Made by a program: the position numbers and the translations under genes. Under the pieces are notes generated by a model that saw only the letters and a program-made list of their open reading frames with translations, was not told where the DNA came from and did no database searches. A stretch of 49,510 bases of DNA, taken from contig JAUZFQ010000139.1 of the NCBI GenBank assembly GCA_030838445.1, forward strand, positions 1-49,510, read 5' to 3'. This DNA comes from Pyrinomonadaceae bacterium. GTDB lineage: Bacteria; Acidobacteriota; Blastocatellia; Pyrinomonadales; Pyrinomonadaceae. Below are positions 13,882 to 23,229 of this stretch, piece by piece (within the stretch, counting starts at the first letter, position 1; the number at the start of each line of letters is the position of its first letter).

Positions 13882-16479
13882 CTAGGGCGCGCGCAGCACG
13901 GCGAGCGGCTTGCGCGTGATGGCGTCGAAACTTGAGAGCGCGCCGACCGTCGCGACGAGCAGGACGGTCGCGCCTAAGCCCGCGAGGTAGAGCCACGGCG
14001 TAAAGTTCCACGGGATTTCAAACACGAAACGCGAGAGCGAGTAGGAGAGCGCGACGGCCGCGAGCGTGCCGACCATGCCCGCCACGAGGCCGAGCAGTCC
14101 GTACTCCGCGAGCATGATCGAGAGCAGCACTTTGCGCTTCGCGCCGAGCGTCTTCAACACCGCCGCCTCGTAGACGCGCTGCCACTTCGTCATCGCTATT
14201 GAGCCGACGAGGATGAGCACGCCGCTCAACAGCACGAACCCGCCGATGAACGAGACGGCGAGCGTCACGTTGTTCAAAATCCGCGTCACGGCGCGCATGA
14301 TGTCGGCCACGTCAATCACGGAGATGTTCGGGTACTTGTCGAGCAGCACGCGCTGGAAGCGGCCGCGCTCGGCGTCGGTGGTGGGGCCGTTGATGGGCGC
14401 GATGAGCATCTGCGGCGCGTTCTCCAGCACGCCCGGACGGAAGAGGACGAGGAAGCCCGTGCGCGAGTTGCGCCAGTCAACGCGGCGGATGCTTGTGACG
14501 CGCGCCGTCAAACGACGACCCGTGATGTCGAACGTGATCGTACTGCCGAGGTCGAGTCCCGCTAAGCCCCGCATGCCCTCTTCGACCGATACCTCCGGCT
14601 CGCTCGACGGCGCGGCGTCCCAGAACGTCCCGCCGACGATTGTCTCGTTCGCTTCGAGTTGCGGCCGGTAGGTGACGACGTACTCGCGCCCCAGCATGCC
14701 GCGCTGCGCGCGCCGGTCTTTGTCGTCGAGATCAATGCTCTGCCCGTTGATCGCGGCGATACGCGTGCGCACCGTGGGAACGAGCGTCGCGCGTTCGCCC
14801 GTCGTCCTCCGGATCAACTCCTCGACGCCCTCCTTCTGATCCTTCTGCACGTCAATCAGAAACATGTTCGGCAACTGCGCGCGCGCGGCCGGGTCGAACT
14901 CGCGCACGAGATTCTTTTGCAGCGACTGCGTGGCGATAACGAGGAACGCGCCGAGGCCGACGGCCAGCACCACGACGCGCGTCTGGTTGCCCGGCCGGTA
15001 CATGCTGTTGACGGCGTGCCGCAGCGGGAACGAGCCGACGTGGCGCGCGCGCCTGACGAGGAGAATGACGAGCATCGCCGCCAGTTGCAGCGCGCCCGCC
15101 GTCACGGCCAGCCCCGCCATGAAGAACGCGCCCACGCGCAGCGAACCGGCCTGCCAAGACGCGAGCGCAATGAGTCCGCCCACCACGCCGAGCGCAACGA
15201 GCGCGCGCATCGCGCCGATTCGTCTGAGCGACAACGCGCCGCGCAAGCGTCGCAGCCAGTTCATGCCGGAGGCGTCAGTCGTCGCCGTGTCGCTACCTGC
15301 GCCGCCCGCCGCGTCTTCACGCAGCAGCATGTTCGGCTTGATGTGGCGCACGCGCAGGAGCGGCAGCGCGGAGAACAAGAGCGAGATGAGCAGGCCGAGC
15401 GTCAGCCCTTGCGCGATTGCGCCCGTCGTCAACTCGTAGCTCATGTTGGCGGGAAGCGTCTCCGCGAAACGCCGCGCGACGAACAGCAACGCACCCTTTG
15501 CCAGCACGACGCCGAAGAGACTGCCCGCCAGACCGAGCGCGAGCACCTGCGCCAGATACACGCCCGCGATCATCCGGCTCGACGCGCCCACGCACTTGAG
15601 CACGGCGATGGTGCGCTTCTTCTGTTCGATGAAGACGCGCGTCACGTTCGACACGCCGATGCCGCCGAGCACGAGTATGACCAAGCCCGTCAGCGACAGG
15701 TAATTTTCCGAGCGCGTGTACTGTTCGTTCAAGCCCTCCTGCGAATCCCTGTAAGAGCGCACGCTGACGAGACTGTCTTTCAATCCCGCGCGCAAGTCCG
15801 CGACGAGCGCGTTCAACTCCGTGGGCGACGCTTGCAGCAGCACCTTGTTGCGCGCGCGGCTGCCGAAGCCGGTCAACCCCGTCGCTGCGATAGCACCGCG
15901 CGCGATGAAGACGCGCGGGCCGATGCGGAAGCCGCCCGTCGCGCCCGGCTCCTGCGCCATCACGCCGCGTATCTGAAACGTCGAGTTCCCGATCTTCACC
16001 GCGTCGCCGACTTTCAAACTCAGACGCTCCAACAGCGACGCGGCGACGACCACGCCGTTGTTGTCCAAGAGCGCGTGAGTGAACGTTTCGCCGTTCGCCA
16101 GTTTGAACTCGCCGTAGAGCGGGTAGGGCGCTTCGATGCCCTTCAACTCGACCATCAACGCGCCCTCGCGCGCGTCGTCGGCCGGGCGCAGCATGGTCGA
16201 GGCTTCGATGGTCTGCGTCTGCGCGGGAACGCCGCGCGCCGCGGCGATGCGCTTGATGGTAGCGAGCGTGGCCTCGTTCATCTCGCGCGACGAATCAACC
16301 TGCACGTCGGCGGTCAGGATGTTGCGCGCCTCGGAGACCATCGCCACGTTCACGTTCTGGATGGTCGAGCGCAGCGCGACGATTGCGCCGACGCCGATGC
16401 CGATGCACAGGAAGAAAAAGAGCAGCCGCTTCCACGAAGAACGTATCTCGCGCCGCGCCATTCGCCAGATGAATTTCAT
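13882..16479 (-). CDS. ybbP: ABC transporter permease, YbbP-like (double FtsX)
   Basis: This 865-aa inner-membrane protein opens with a membrane segment (about 17-38), then a large periplasmic MacB-type domain, three membrane segments around residues 260-380 (NVTRVFIEQKKRTIAVLKCVG is the FtsX coupling region), further central segments, a second periplasmic domain, and a final FtsX domain (WQRVYEAAVLKTLGAKRKVLL). The duplicated architecture fits YbbP rather than single-FtsX LolC/MacB. Its ATG overlaps the stop of ybbA by 4 bases, so the two form one transporter. In E. coli YbbAP pairs with TesA and is implicated in extracting hydrophobic molecules from the membrane. Confidence 0.88.
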   Translation of the reverse strand: MKFIWRMARREIRSSWKRLLFFFLCIGIGVGAIVALRSTIQNVNVAMVSEARNILTADVQVDSSREMNEATLATIKRIAAARGVPAQTQTIEASTMLRPADDAREGALMVELKGIEAPYPLYGEFKLANGETFTHALLDNNGVVVAASLLERLSLKVGDAVKIGNSTFQIRGVMAQEPGATGGFRIGPRVFIARGAIAATGLTGFGSRARNKVLLQASPTELNALVADLRAGLKDSLVSVRSYRDSQEGLNEQYTRSENYLSLTGLVILVLGGIGVSNVTRVFIEQKKRTIAVLKCVGASSRMIAGVYLAQVLALGLAGSLFGVVLAKGALLFVARRFAETLPANMSYELTTGAIAQGLTLGLLISLLFSALPLLRVRHIKPNMLLREDAAGGAGSDTATTDASGMNWLRRLRGALSLRRIGAMRALVALGVVGGLIALASWQAGSLRVGAFFMAGLAVTAGALQLAAMLVILLVRRARHVGSFPLRHAVNSMYRPGNQTRVVVLAVGLGAFLVIATQSLQKNLVREFDPAARAQLPNMFLIDVQKDQKEGVEELIRRTTGERATLVPTVRTRIAAINGQSIDLDDKDRRAQRGMLGREYVVTYRPQLEANETIVGGTFWDAAPSSEPEVSVEEGMRGLAGLDLGSTITFDITGRRLTARVTSIRRVDWRNSRTGFLVLFRPGVLENAPQMLIAPINGPTTDAERGRFQRVLLDKYPNISVIDVADIMRAVTRILNNVTLAVSFIGGFVLLSGVLILVGSIAMTKWQRVYEAAVLKTLGAKRKVLLSIMLAEYGLLGLVAGMVGTLAAVALSYSLSRFVFEIPWNFTPWLYLAGLGATVLLVATVGALSSFDAITRKPLAVLRAP

Positions 16480-17270
16480 CGCCGCCCCTGCCGCTCTGCC
16501 GTCGCCGCCGTTGCAGCCTCCAACAACTCGTCGCCCGCCACCCCGCCGTCGTCGTTCGCGTGATCCGTGTCGGGCGTCTCATTCGTCTCGCCTTCGCTAC
16601 TGCTGCTGCTGTCGCCGACGACGCGGCCGTCGCGGAGCGCGATGCGACGGTCGGCGAGCGCGGCGAGTTCGTGATCGTGCGTGATGAGAATGAGCGTCGT
16701 GCCGCGCTGGCGGTTGAGTTTCAGCATGAGGTCGAAGACGTGTCGGCCGTTTTTCGAGTCGAGGTTGCCGGTCGGCTCGTCGGCCAGAAGGATCGAAGGG
16801 TCGTTCGAGAAGGCGCGGGCGATTGAGACGCGCTGTTGTTCGCCGCCCGACAACTGCGAAGGGTAATGGTGCGCGCGCGCCGTCAGGTCAACGTCTTCGA
16901 GCAGACGGCGCGCGCGTTCCGGCGCGTCGCCGAGGCCCGCGATCTCCATCGGCACGAGCACGTTCTCGTAGGCCGTGAGCGAAGAGATGAGGTGGAAGGA
17001 TTGAAAGACGATGCCGATCTTCCGGCCGCGCAAAGCGGCGAGCGAGTCTTCGTCCATCGTCGTGATCGCCTCGCCGTCAATCGTTATCTCGCCCGCGGTC
17101 GGCGCGTCGAGTCCGGCGATGAGTCCGAGCAGAGTTGACTTGCCGCTCCCCGAAGGGCCGACGATGGAGACGAACTGCCCGTCGGGGATCGAGAGATCGA
17201 GCGAGTGCAGGATCGTCAGCGTCTCCGCGCCGGAAGGAACTTCTTTCCTGAGTCTGTATAATTCAATCAT
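16476..17270 (-). CDS. ybbA: ABC transporter ATP-binding protein, YbbA-like
   Basis: The 264-aa ATPase carries Walker A GPSGSGKST (38-46), Q90 in the Q-loop, signature LSGGEQQR (140-147), Walker B LLADEP (161-166) and the switch histidine in LITHDHE. It is of the LolD/MacB/YbbA class. A charged, Ser/Glu/Asp-rich tail of about 50 residues beyond the domain is unusual. Its start codon overlaps that of tesA on the other strand by two bases (CATG at 17268-17271). It drives the YbbP permease encoded immediately downstream. Confidence 0.9.
   Translation of the reverse strand: MIELYRLRKEVPSGAETLTILHSLDLSIPDGQFVSIVGPSGSGKSTLLGLIAGLDAPTAGEITIDGEAITTMDEDSLAALRGRKIGIVFQSFHLISSLTAYENVLVPMEIAGLGDAPERARRLLEDVDLTARAHHYPSQLSGGEQQRVSIARAFSNDPSILLADEPTGNLDSKNGRHVFDLMLKLNRQRGTTLILITHDHELAALADRRIALRDGRVVGDSSSSSEGETNETPDTDHANDDGGVAGDELLEAATAATAERQGRR
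17257..17262 (+). promoter_or_regulatory. -10 element for a possibly leaderless tesA transcript
   Basis: TATAAT lies only 6 bases before the tesA ATG at 17269, so the transcript would begin at or next to the start codon. No good -35 is visible. The element lies inside the ybbA coding region. Confidence 0.5.
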
Positions 17271-17955
17271 GCGTAAATTTATTTCGTTCAGCTTAACACT
17301 ACTCGCCGCCTTTATCCTTTGCGCCTGCGGCGGCGACCAACCCGCCGCGCCCTCCGCGTCGGTCGAGCCGAACCGTGCGACGCCGACCCCGGCGCAAAAC
17401 TTGCCGAAGATCGTCGCCCTCGGCGACAGCCTGACGGCAGGTTACGGCCTCTCTCTTCACGAAAGTTACCCGTCGCTCTTACAAGAACAACTCAAACGTG
17501 ACGGTTTTGATTACGAAGTGGTGAACGCGGGAGTTTCGGGCGATACGACGGCCGGGGGCTTGCGTCGACTCGACTGGACGCTCGAAGGCGACGTGCGTTT
17601 CGTCATCCTCGAACTCGGCGCGAACGACATCCTGCGCGGCCTGCCGCCCGCGGAGATGCGCAAGAACCTCTCGCAGATCATCGAACGCTCACGCGCGCGC
17701 GGCGCGCAGGTGTTGCTCGCAGGGATGCTCGCCCCCACCAACTCCGGCGCGGATTACGGGCGCGCCAGCATGGAAGTCTTCCCCGCGCTCGCCAAGCAAT
17801 ACAATCTCACGCTCATCCCCTTCTTCCTCGACCGCGTGGCCGGGATTGACCAACTCAATCAGGCCGACGGCGTTCACCCCAACCCGGAAGGCACGCGCCT
17901 CGTCGCCGAAACCGTCTATCAACATCTCAAGCCGATGCTGGAAAAGAAGCGTTGA
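17269..17955 (+). CDS. tesA: TesA-like SGNH lysophospholipase/thioesterase, probable lipoprotein
   Basis: The 228-aa enzyme has all four SGNH blocks: ALGDSLTAGYG (S54), NAGVSGDTT, LGANDILRG (N119), DGVHPNPEG (D200, H203). This wording is that of TesA/ApeA arylesterase. The signal peptide ends FILCACGG, a lipobox-like site with C20, followed by a Pro/Ala/Thr linker, so the enzyme is probably lipid-anchored, unlike the soluble periplasmic TesA of E. coli. It is divergent from ybbA-ybbP, the same arrangement as in E. coli, which supports a joint function. Confidence 0.9.
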   Translation: MRKFISFSLTLLAAFILCACGGDQPAAPSASVEPNRATPTPAQNLPKIVALGDSLTAGYGLSLHESYPSLLQEQLKRDGFDYEVVNAGVSGDTTAGGLRRLDWTLEGDVRFVILELGANDILRGLPPAEMRKNLSQIIERSRARGAQVLLAGMLAPTNSGADYGRASMEVFPALAKQYNLTLIPFFLDRVAGIDQLNQADGVHPNPEGTRLVAETVYQHLKPMLEKKR

Positions 17956-18135
17956 ACGCAAAGGGCGAGTTTTTTTGGCGGTGTGAGGAAGCCCGGCAGA
18001 TCGGTTGACTAAAAGGCGTAACGTCTTACGGCTTTGCGGGCGTATAATTTCAATCAGACGCTGCTCTCTGATTTCGTCCCACCCAAGAGGGACGACGAAT
18101 TTAATCCTGACAACTCACCGACAGGAGAACTAACC

Positions 18136-19017
18136 ATGAGCAAGACCAATCAACCCCCGACCGGCCGCAGAGAGTTTCTCAAAAATTGCTCAACTGCCGT
18201 CGCGGCCGGATTCCTCGGCGTCGGCTTTCGCGCCGAAGGCCAAACGCATCACCACAATTTCGTCGCGGATGCGCCTAACGTTCATAACATGCTGATCGTC
18301 GGACAGGAATCCGTTTTCCTGTCACACCTGCCGATGTTCAATGCCCCCGACTTTAAATCTCCTCATCGCTATCAGGTAATTCTGGAAGCGACTTTTACAA
18401 AGGCAGGAGCCGATCCGCAGGCCGTCTATGCCAACGACCGTAAAAAAAATCCCGCGACGAAGATTTACACTTTGAACCCGAACAAATTCGTCCTGCAAAA
18501 CTTGATGCCGTCTGATGCGCAACCGGCCATCAACTCATTCGGCGCGAAAATCTTTCGCGGTCATCTGGAAAAGCCTGTGACCAGAGTTCTCGTCAGCGGG
18601 GTTAATGTCAACGTTAAAAACGTAATTCACTTTCGAGAGTTTGATCCCAAGGCAGCGAGACTTGAGCGACTGGAATACATCCTCTTCGGGAAAGGAAAGG
18701 AACTGTTCCTCGCTCATTTCATTACGAGACCGCCGGACTTCGATCAAGTATTATCCGTGACCGTTGCCGATCATAGTTTCAACGACGAAGAGCTACGCAA
18801 GGGAATGCGCGTCGTCTTCGAAAGGCCGAATTCCATCACTGGCCGGCTGATGGAAAAGCAAGAGGCGGTCGGGGAGGTGCGGGATGCCAACGGCGCAGCC
18901 ACCCCGTTGAAGGCAAGGTTCAAAGCGGGATCGGAATTCTACTTCGAGGAAGGAGAGCTTCGCGTCCCCGCGGTTTTCGGGCAGACCTCGGCAGAAAGGA
19001 AAGTCGGCTTCCCATAA
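18136..19017 (+). CDS. Tat-exported hypothetical protein
   Basis: The 293-aa protein has a twin-arginine signal: GRREFLKNCSTAVAAGFLGVGF near residues 10-32, cleaved close to AEGQ. The mature protein is about 260 residues with beta-rich character and a conserved-looking middle (TRVLVSGVNVNVKNVIHFREF). I do not recognise a family. The start ATG at 18136 follows AGGAG by 8 bases and puts the RR motif at the right distance. TATAAT at 18043-18048 may be the promoter of this four-gene group. Export by Tat suggests folding or cofactor binding before export. Confidence 0.78.
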   Translation: MSKTNQPPTGRREFLKNCSTAVAAGFLGVGFRAEGQTHHHNFVADAPNVHNMLIVGQESVFLSHLPMFNAPDFKSPHRYQVILEATFTKAGADPQAVYANDRKKNPATKIYTLNPNKFVLQNLMPSDAQPAINSFGAKIFRGHLEKPVTRVLVSGVNVNVKNVIHFREFDPKAARLERLEYILFGKGKELFLAHFITRPPDFDQVLSVTVADHSFNDEELRKGMRVVFERPNSITGRLMEKQEAVGEVRDANGAATPLKARFKAGSEFYFEEGELRVPAVFGQTSAERKVGFP

Positions 19018-19029
19018 ACGAAGTTTCTC

Positions 19030-19485
19030 ATGCAGATTAAAATAGATGATCTGAAAGGCTCCGAGATACACGAACTGTTGCGGGAGCATCTTCGGAACAT
19101 GGCGCTGCACTCTCCCCCTGAGAGCATACATGCGCTCGACATCGAGGCGCTGCGTCAACCGGAGATTACGTTTTGGACAATCTGGGAAACCGGCGAGTTA
19201 CTCGGCTGCGGCGCGCTCAAAGAACTCGACTCTCGACATGCCGAGATCAAGTCAATGCGAACGTCTTCGCGACACCTGAGAAAGGGCGTGGCGAAAACTC
19301 TCTTGCAGCACATCCTCGAAGAGTCAAAGCGACGCGGTTACAATCGCTTGAGTTTAGAGACTGGATCGGCGGCAGCTTTCGAGCCTGCCCGCCAACTCTA
19401 CGCTAACTTCGGCTTCACATATTGCGAGCCGTTTGCAGACTATGTTGAAGACCCGTACAGCGTATTTATGACCAGAGAGATTTGA
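19030..19485 (+). CDS. GNAT-family N-acetyltransferase
   Basis: The 151-aa protein is a single GNAT domain. The acetyl-CoA-binding motif A region reads IKSMRTSSRHLRKGVAKTLLQHILEESKRRG, with the R-K-G-V-A pyrophosphate loop, followed by RLSLETGSAAAFEPARQLYANFGF, the usual GNAT C-terminal helix-strand. Such enzymes acetylate small amines or protein N-termini; the substrate is not readable. It lies 12 bases after the Tat gene and 39 before the methyltransferase, so likely in one transcript. Confidence 0.88.
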   Translation: MQIKIDDLKGSEIHELLREHLRNMALHSPPESIHALDIEALRQPEITFWTIWETGELLGCGALKELDSRHAEIKSMRTSSRHLRKGVAKTLLQHILEESKRRGYNRLSLETGSAAAFEPARQLYANFGFTYCEPFADYVEDPYSVFMTREI

Positions 19486-19524
19486 GTTGCGCTTGCCTAA
19501 AAATTAGGTGAAGGAGATGAGGTG

Positions 19525-20343
19525 ATGAGTACAGTTAACCCTGAGATGGAATCTTTGAAGACGCGTCTCAAGGCGATGTGGATGACGGGCGATTTCGGTC
19601 AGGTCGCAAAGCACATCGAGACGGGCGCGGAAGAGTTTATCGCCCGCCTCGCGCTCAAGCCGGGCGTGCGCGTGCTCGACGTGGCTTGCGGCAGCGGCAA
19701 TCTGGCGCTCCCGGCGGCGCGCGCCGGGGCAATCGTCAACGGCGTTGACATCGCCACGAATCTACTCGAACAGGCGCGTGCGCGTGCCGCGTCCGAAGAG
19801 TTGTCGATTCAGTTTGACGAAGGCGACGCGGAGAGCCTGCCCTACGACGACGCGGCCTTCGATGTGATCGTGAGCATGTACGGGGCGATGTTCGCGCCGC
19901 GCCCCGAACTGGTGGCGGCCGAACTGGTGCGCGTCTGCCGACCCGGCGGGCGGATCGCGTTGGCGAACTGGACGCCGGAAGGCTTCATCGGGCAAATGTT
20001 CAAAGTCACGGGCAAGCACGTGCCGCCGCCCGCCGCGATGCCGTCGCCGCTCAAGTGGGGCGACGAGGAGACGGTGCGCGAGCGCATGCGCGACCGCGTC
20101 GCGGATTTACAATTGACGCGCCGGATGTGCCGGTTCAAATACCCGTTCTCGCCCGCCGAGGTGGTCGAATTCTTCCGCATGTATTACGGCCCGACGCAAC
20201 GCGCGTTCGACGCGCTCGACGCAGACGGGCAGGCCGCCCTGCGAAGCGATCTTGAGCGACTCTGGACGGAGCATAATCAAGCGACGGACGACGGGACGCA
20301 CGTTGACGGCGAGTACCTCGAAGTCGTCGCGACGAGAGCCTAG
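19525..20343 (+). CDS. SAM-dependent methyltransferase (UbiE/class I)
   Basis: The 272-aa enzyme has the class I motifs: [16 protein letters not shown] (motif I), [13 protein letters not shown] (motif II acidic loop), [23 protein letters not shown] (motifs post-II/IV) and [14 protein letters not shown]. The C-terminal part has [15 protein letters not shown], as in small-molecule methyltransferases. Substrate unknown. I choose the ATG at 19525; a GTG at 19522 is adjacent, and AAGGAG at 19511 serves either. Confidence 0.88.
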   Translation: MSTVNPEMESLKTRLKAMWMTGDFGQVAKHIETGAEEFIARLALKPGVRVLDVACGSGNLALPAARAGAIVNGVDIATNLLEQARARAASEELSIQFDEGDAESLPYDDAAFDVIVSMYGAMFAPRPELVAAELVRVCRPGGRIALANWTPEGFIGQMFKVTGKHVPPPAAMPSPLKWGDEETVRERMRDRVADLQLTRRMCRFKYPFSPAEVVEFFRMYYGPTQRAFDALDADGQAALRSDLERLWTEHNQATDDGTHVDGEYLEVVATRA

Positions 20344-20349
20344 ACGTTT

Positions 20350-20793
20350 ATGAAGAAACTCTTCTTGAGCATACTTACGACCTCGCTGGTCATCGGCAGT
20401 CTTGCCGAACTGAAAGTGTCCGCGCAACGACCGGCTGTCATTACCGGCGCGCTGTCTTACCCAACTGATACCGGCCTTCCCAACATGATCGTGTGTGCGG
20501 AAGCCGTTGATTCCAAGAGCCTCCACTGCACGGACAAACGCATCACGAATCGAAGAACGCGCAAGGTGACTTATAAACTCACGGTTCCCGCCGGGAGCTA
20601 TTACGTCTTCGCCATCCTCGTGAACGGTGAAGAGACGGGCGAGGCGTTTGAAGGTTACAAGGCTTACTATTCGGAATTCGTGATCTGCGGCCTCTCGGTC
20701 AATTGCCCGTCTCACGAACCATTCAAAATCACGCTGCGCGCCGGGCAAACTCTAACGGGCATTGATCCCGGCGACTGGTACGTTGACAACTGA
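20350..20793 (+). CDS. exported hypothetical protein, Ig-like/carboxypeptidase-regulatory fold
   Basis: The 147-aa product has a Sec signal (MKKLFLSILTTSLVIGSLAE, cleavage near VSAQ). The mature part is beta-stranded, and the RKVTYKLTVPAGSYYVFAIL stretch resembles the core of carboxypeptidase-regulatory-like or transthyretin-like domains. Four cysteines (VCAEAV, HCTDK, ICGL, NCPS) could form disulfides. It begins 6 bases after the methyltransferase stop, so is co-transcribed, and ends 9 bases from the stop of the convergent NHL gene, leaving no room for a terminator. Confidence 0.78.
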   Translation: MKKLFLSILTTSLVIGSLAELKVSAQRPAVITGALSYPTDTGLPNMIVCAEAVDSKSLHCTDKRITNRRTRKVTYKLTVPAGSYYVFAILVNGEETGEAFEGYKAYYSEFVICGLSVNCPSHEPFKITLRAGQTLTGIDPGDWYVDN

Positions 20794-20801
20794 CGTATTC
20801 G

Positions 20802-22985
20802 TCACTTGCTTTCGATCCTGACGCCTAAGTCGCGCCCTGCGGTCGCCTCGTTGCCTTGGTAGTCGGCGGCGATGATGCGCAGGGTGTAGTCGCCCGCAGG
20901 TAATTGGGACGCGTCCCACGTCGAGCGTGCGGCGCGGCCGTGGCGAACAAAGTTCGTCGCCTCGTAGAGAAAGCGCGTGGACTTGCTGCCGTAGACGGTG
21001 ATGCCGCTCTCGTCGGCGTAGGCCACTTTGACGGCCTCCATGTCGGGCGGCATGCGGTCGAATTCGAGCGTGATGCGCGGCTGCTCGAAGCCGGGCGCGG
21101 GCGAGCCGTCGGCGCGTAACAACTGGTAGCCGAGTTTGTAGAGGCCGAGGCGGCGGCGCGCTTGATTGCCGTCAACTTGATCGTAGGCGTCAACCACGAT
21201 GCGCACCTGCCCGCGGACGAGCAGGCGGCCGTCGCGTTGCTCCGTCAGTCGCTTGCCGTCCGCGGCGGCGTCGAAGAGTTGCACGCCGTCGCGCTCGATG
21301 CGGGGCGCAAACGTGTCTGTGAAGCCGACGAGCGGGAGCGCGAGCGGGTTCTGTTCGGCGTTCGGCGCGCCGAAATTCAGGTGGACGTGATACATGCGAT
21401 TGACCGTGCCGAGCGCGTCGCCCACGCGGAAGCGCGTGCCGCGTTTGAGACGGACGCGCGCGAGTTTTCCGTCAGCACCAAGTGTCGGCATGAAGCGTGT
21501 TTCGTCAATCAACTTGTCGCGCTCGTCGCGCCCGACGCGCAGGTGAATGTAGGTCAACACGCCGACGCGCAAGCCCTCGTTGAGTTCGCCGTGCCCCCAG
21601 TTGGTCAGCGGACTCTCGACCTTTTCGTCGAGGACGGCGCGCACCGTCTGGCCGTACGTGCCGAAGATGTCGATGCCGCTGTGCAGGTGGTGGCGGCTGT
21701 CCGCGGTGTCGTAGCTGCCGCGCACCTCGCCGAGCGTCGCGGCCACTTCGTGCCAACTCCCTTGCGGGTCGAGCGGCCACGGCAGAGACTTGATGCCGAG
21801 CGCGTCGGCCGACAGGCGCGGCAGCACGTCCCGCTCGTCAACTTCGCCCCCGTCAACGTCCGGCGCGGAACTGCTCGCAGAATTATTCGCCGTCGTTAAC
21901 TTACGGACGAGATAGTTCGCGCTGTCGGCGACGTACAACGCGCCGCTTTTATCAACCGCGATGCCCGCCGGTTGGTTGAAGCGCGCGAACTGTTGCCCGT
22001 TGCCGGAAGTTGTGCCCGCGCCCGTCCCGGCGATGAGGTGCGCCGTCGTGCGCCCATCGGGCGCGAGTTGGAGTTGCCAGATGCGGTTGCGCTCGCGCTC
22101 CGCGACGTAGAGAAAATTATCGTGCGTGAGCGCGAGGCCGATTGGCTCGAACGCGCCGTCGAACTGCGAGCCGTCGGCGGGCGTTGGGTTGAGCGTCGAG
22201 ACTTGGCCGTCCTTCGACAGCTTGCGCAGACGATGGTTGCCCGTGTCCGCGATGAACAACTCGCCGTCCGCGTTCGAGACGAGCGCGCAGGGCGTGTCGA
22301 AGAGCGCGCCGCCTGTAGCCGCACCGTCCGCGTAGCCGGGCGCGCTGCCGCCCGCGATGGTCGTCACCTGTGCGTCGGCCGTCGTGATCAGGCGGATGCG
22401 GTCGTTGTAAGTGTCGGCGACATAGACGCGCTCGCCGCGCGCGTCAACGGCGACGCCGACGGGGGCGTTGAACTGCGCCGCGTGTGCTGCACCGTCGCGC
22501 GCGCCCGGTGTGCCGTCGCCCGCCACAGTCGTCACCAAGCCTTCGGGCGTCACTTTGCGGATGCGATGGTTGGACGTGTCGGCGACATAGAGGTTGCCGC
22601 GCGCGTCAATGGCGATGGCGGAGGGCGTGTTGAAAGAGGCCGCGCCGCCCGCGCCGTCTGCGAAGCCTTCCGCGCCGCCCGCGAGTGTGGTGACGCCCGC
22701 GCCGTCGGCGGCGATCTTGCGGATGCGGTTGGCGTCGCCCGCGTCGGCGACGTAGACGTTCCCTTCGCGGTCAACCGCGACGCCGAACGGATTGTGGAAA
22801 CGCGACTGCGCCGGGGCGGCGTCAACCACGCCGGGCACGCCGTCGCCCGCGAGCGTGTAGACGGCGGCACGCCACCCGGCGACGGTCGGCGTCGGGCGTT
22901 CGCGCAGGCGATAAAAGATGAAGAGGGCGACGCTGGCTGAGATGAAGAGGAGCGCGAGTGCGAGCAGGAGTCGGCGTTTGAACAT
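20802..22985 (-). CDS. NHL-repeat propeller fused to a LytM/M23-like domain
   Basis: This 727-aa protein has an N-terminal membrane segment (about 5-26), so it is anchored with the rest outside the cytoplasm. Residues 60-365 are six NHL repeats (for example GNVYVADAGDANRIRK, GNLYVADTSNHRIRK, GALYVADSANYLVRK), a six-bladed propeller. Residues 405-560 resemble an M23/LytM metallopeptidase: H435 and D439 in HLHSGIDIFG and H533-x-H535 in MYHVHLNFG supply the expected zinc and catalytic residues. The C-terminal 160 residues look Ig-like. A role in peptidoglycan or surface peptide binding or cleavage is inferred. The fusion is uncommon. Confidence 0.8.
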   Translation of the reverse strand: MFKRRLLLALALLFISASVALFIFYRLRERPTPTVAGWRAAVYTLAGDGVPGVVDAAPAQSRFHNPFGVAVDREGNVYVADAGDANRIRKIAADGAGVTTLAGGAEGFADGAGGAASFNTPSAIAIDARGNLYVADTSNHRIRKVTPEGLVTTVAGDGTPGARDGAAHAAQFNAPVGVAVDARGERVYVADTYNDRIRLITTADAQVTTIAGGSAPGYADGAATGGALFDTPCALVSNADGELFIADTGNHRLRKLSKDGQVSTLNPTPADGSQFDGAFEPIGLALTHDNFLYVAERERNRIWQLQLAPDGRTTAHLIAGTGAGTTSGNGQQFARFNQPAGIAVDKSGALYVADSANYLVRKLTTANNSASSSAPDVDGGEVDERDVLPRLSADALGIKSLPWPLDPQGSWHEVAATLGEVRGSYDTADSRHHLHSGIDIFGTYGQTVRAVLDEKVESPLTNWGHGELNEGLRVGVLTYIHLRVGRDERDKLIDETRFMPTLGADGKLARVRLKRGTRFRVGDALGTVNRMYHVHLNFGAPNAEQNPLALPLVGFTDTFAPRIERDGVQLFDAAADGKRLTEQRDGRLLVRGQVRIVVDAYDQVDGNQARRRLGLYKLGYQLLRADGSPAPGFEQPRITLEFDRMPPDMEAVKVAYADESGITVYGSKSTRFLYEATNFVRHGRAARSTWDASQLPAGDYTLRIIAADYQGNEATAGRDLGVRIESK

Positions 22986-23019
22986 TCGTCTGGCGGCGCG
23001 GTGGCGGTTCGGCTTTCAG

Positions 23020-23062
23020 GTTAAGACAGCATTCTTATTGCAAGTTAAGACAGGATTCTTAT
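23020..23062. repeat. paired 19-bp direct repeats between divergent genes
   Basis: GTTAAGACAGCATTCTTAT (23020-23038) and GTTAAGACAGGATTCTTAT (23044-23062) differ in one base and are 24 bp apart, just upstream of the NHL gene and 170 bp before the BNR gene. They could be a regulator-binding pair or a promoter duplication. Confidence 0.7.
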
Positions 23063-23229
23063 GTCGCGTTCGCGCGACGGTTGTCAACCGGAGCGGGCGT
23101 CGAAGTTGTGTGCGGGAAACTTTTCGCCGCGCTTTCTCGAATCTAATAATAGACGCGCGAGCGAGAGTTGGTTTATCTTCTCGGTTCCATTCTGTTTTAT
23201 TCAAGTCATGCCGCTGTAGGAGCGAGTTC

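Noticed and set aside
14659-16563. Very long plus-strand ORF (634 codons) opposite ybbP
   Set aside because: It is Arg/His/Gln-rich nonsense antisense to a well-recognised permease, a typical GC-rich shadow frame; several similar frames lie opposite other genes.
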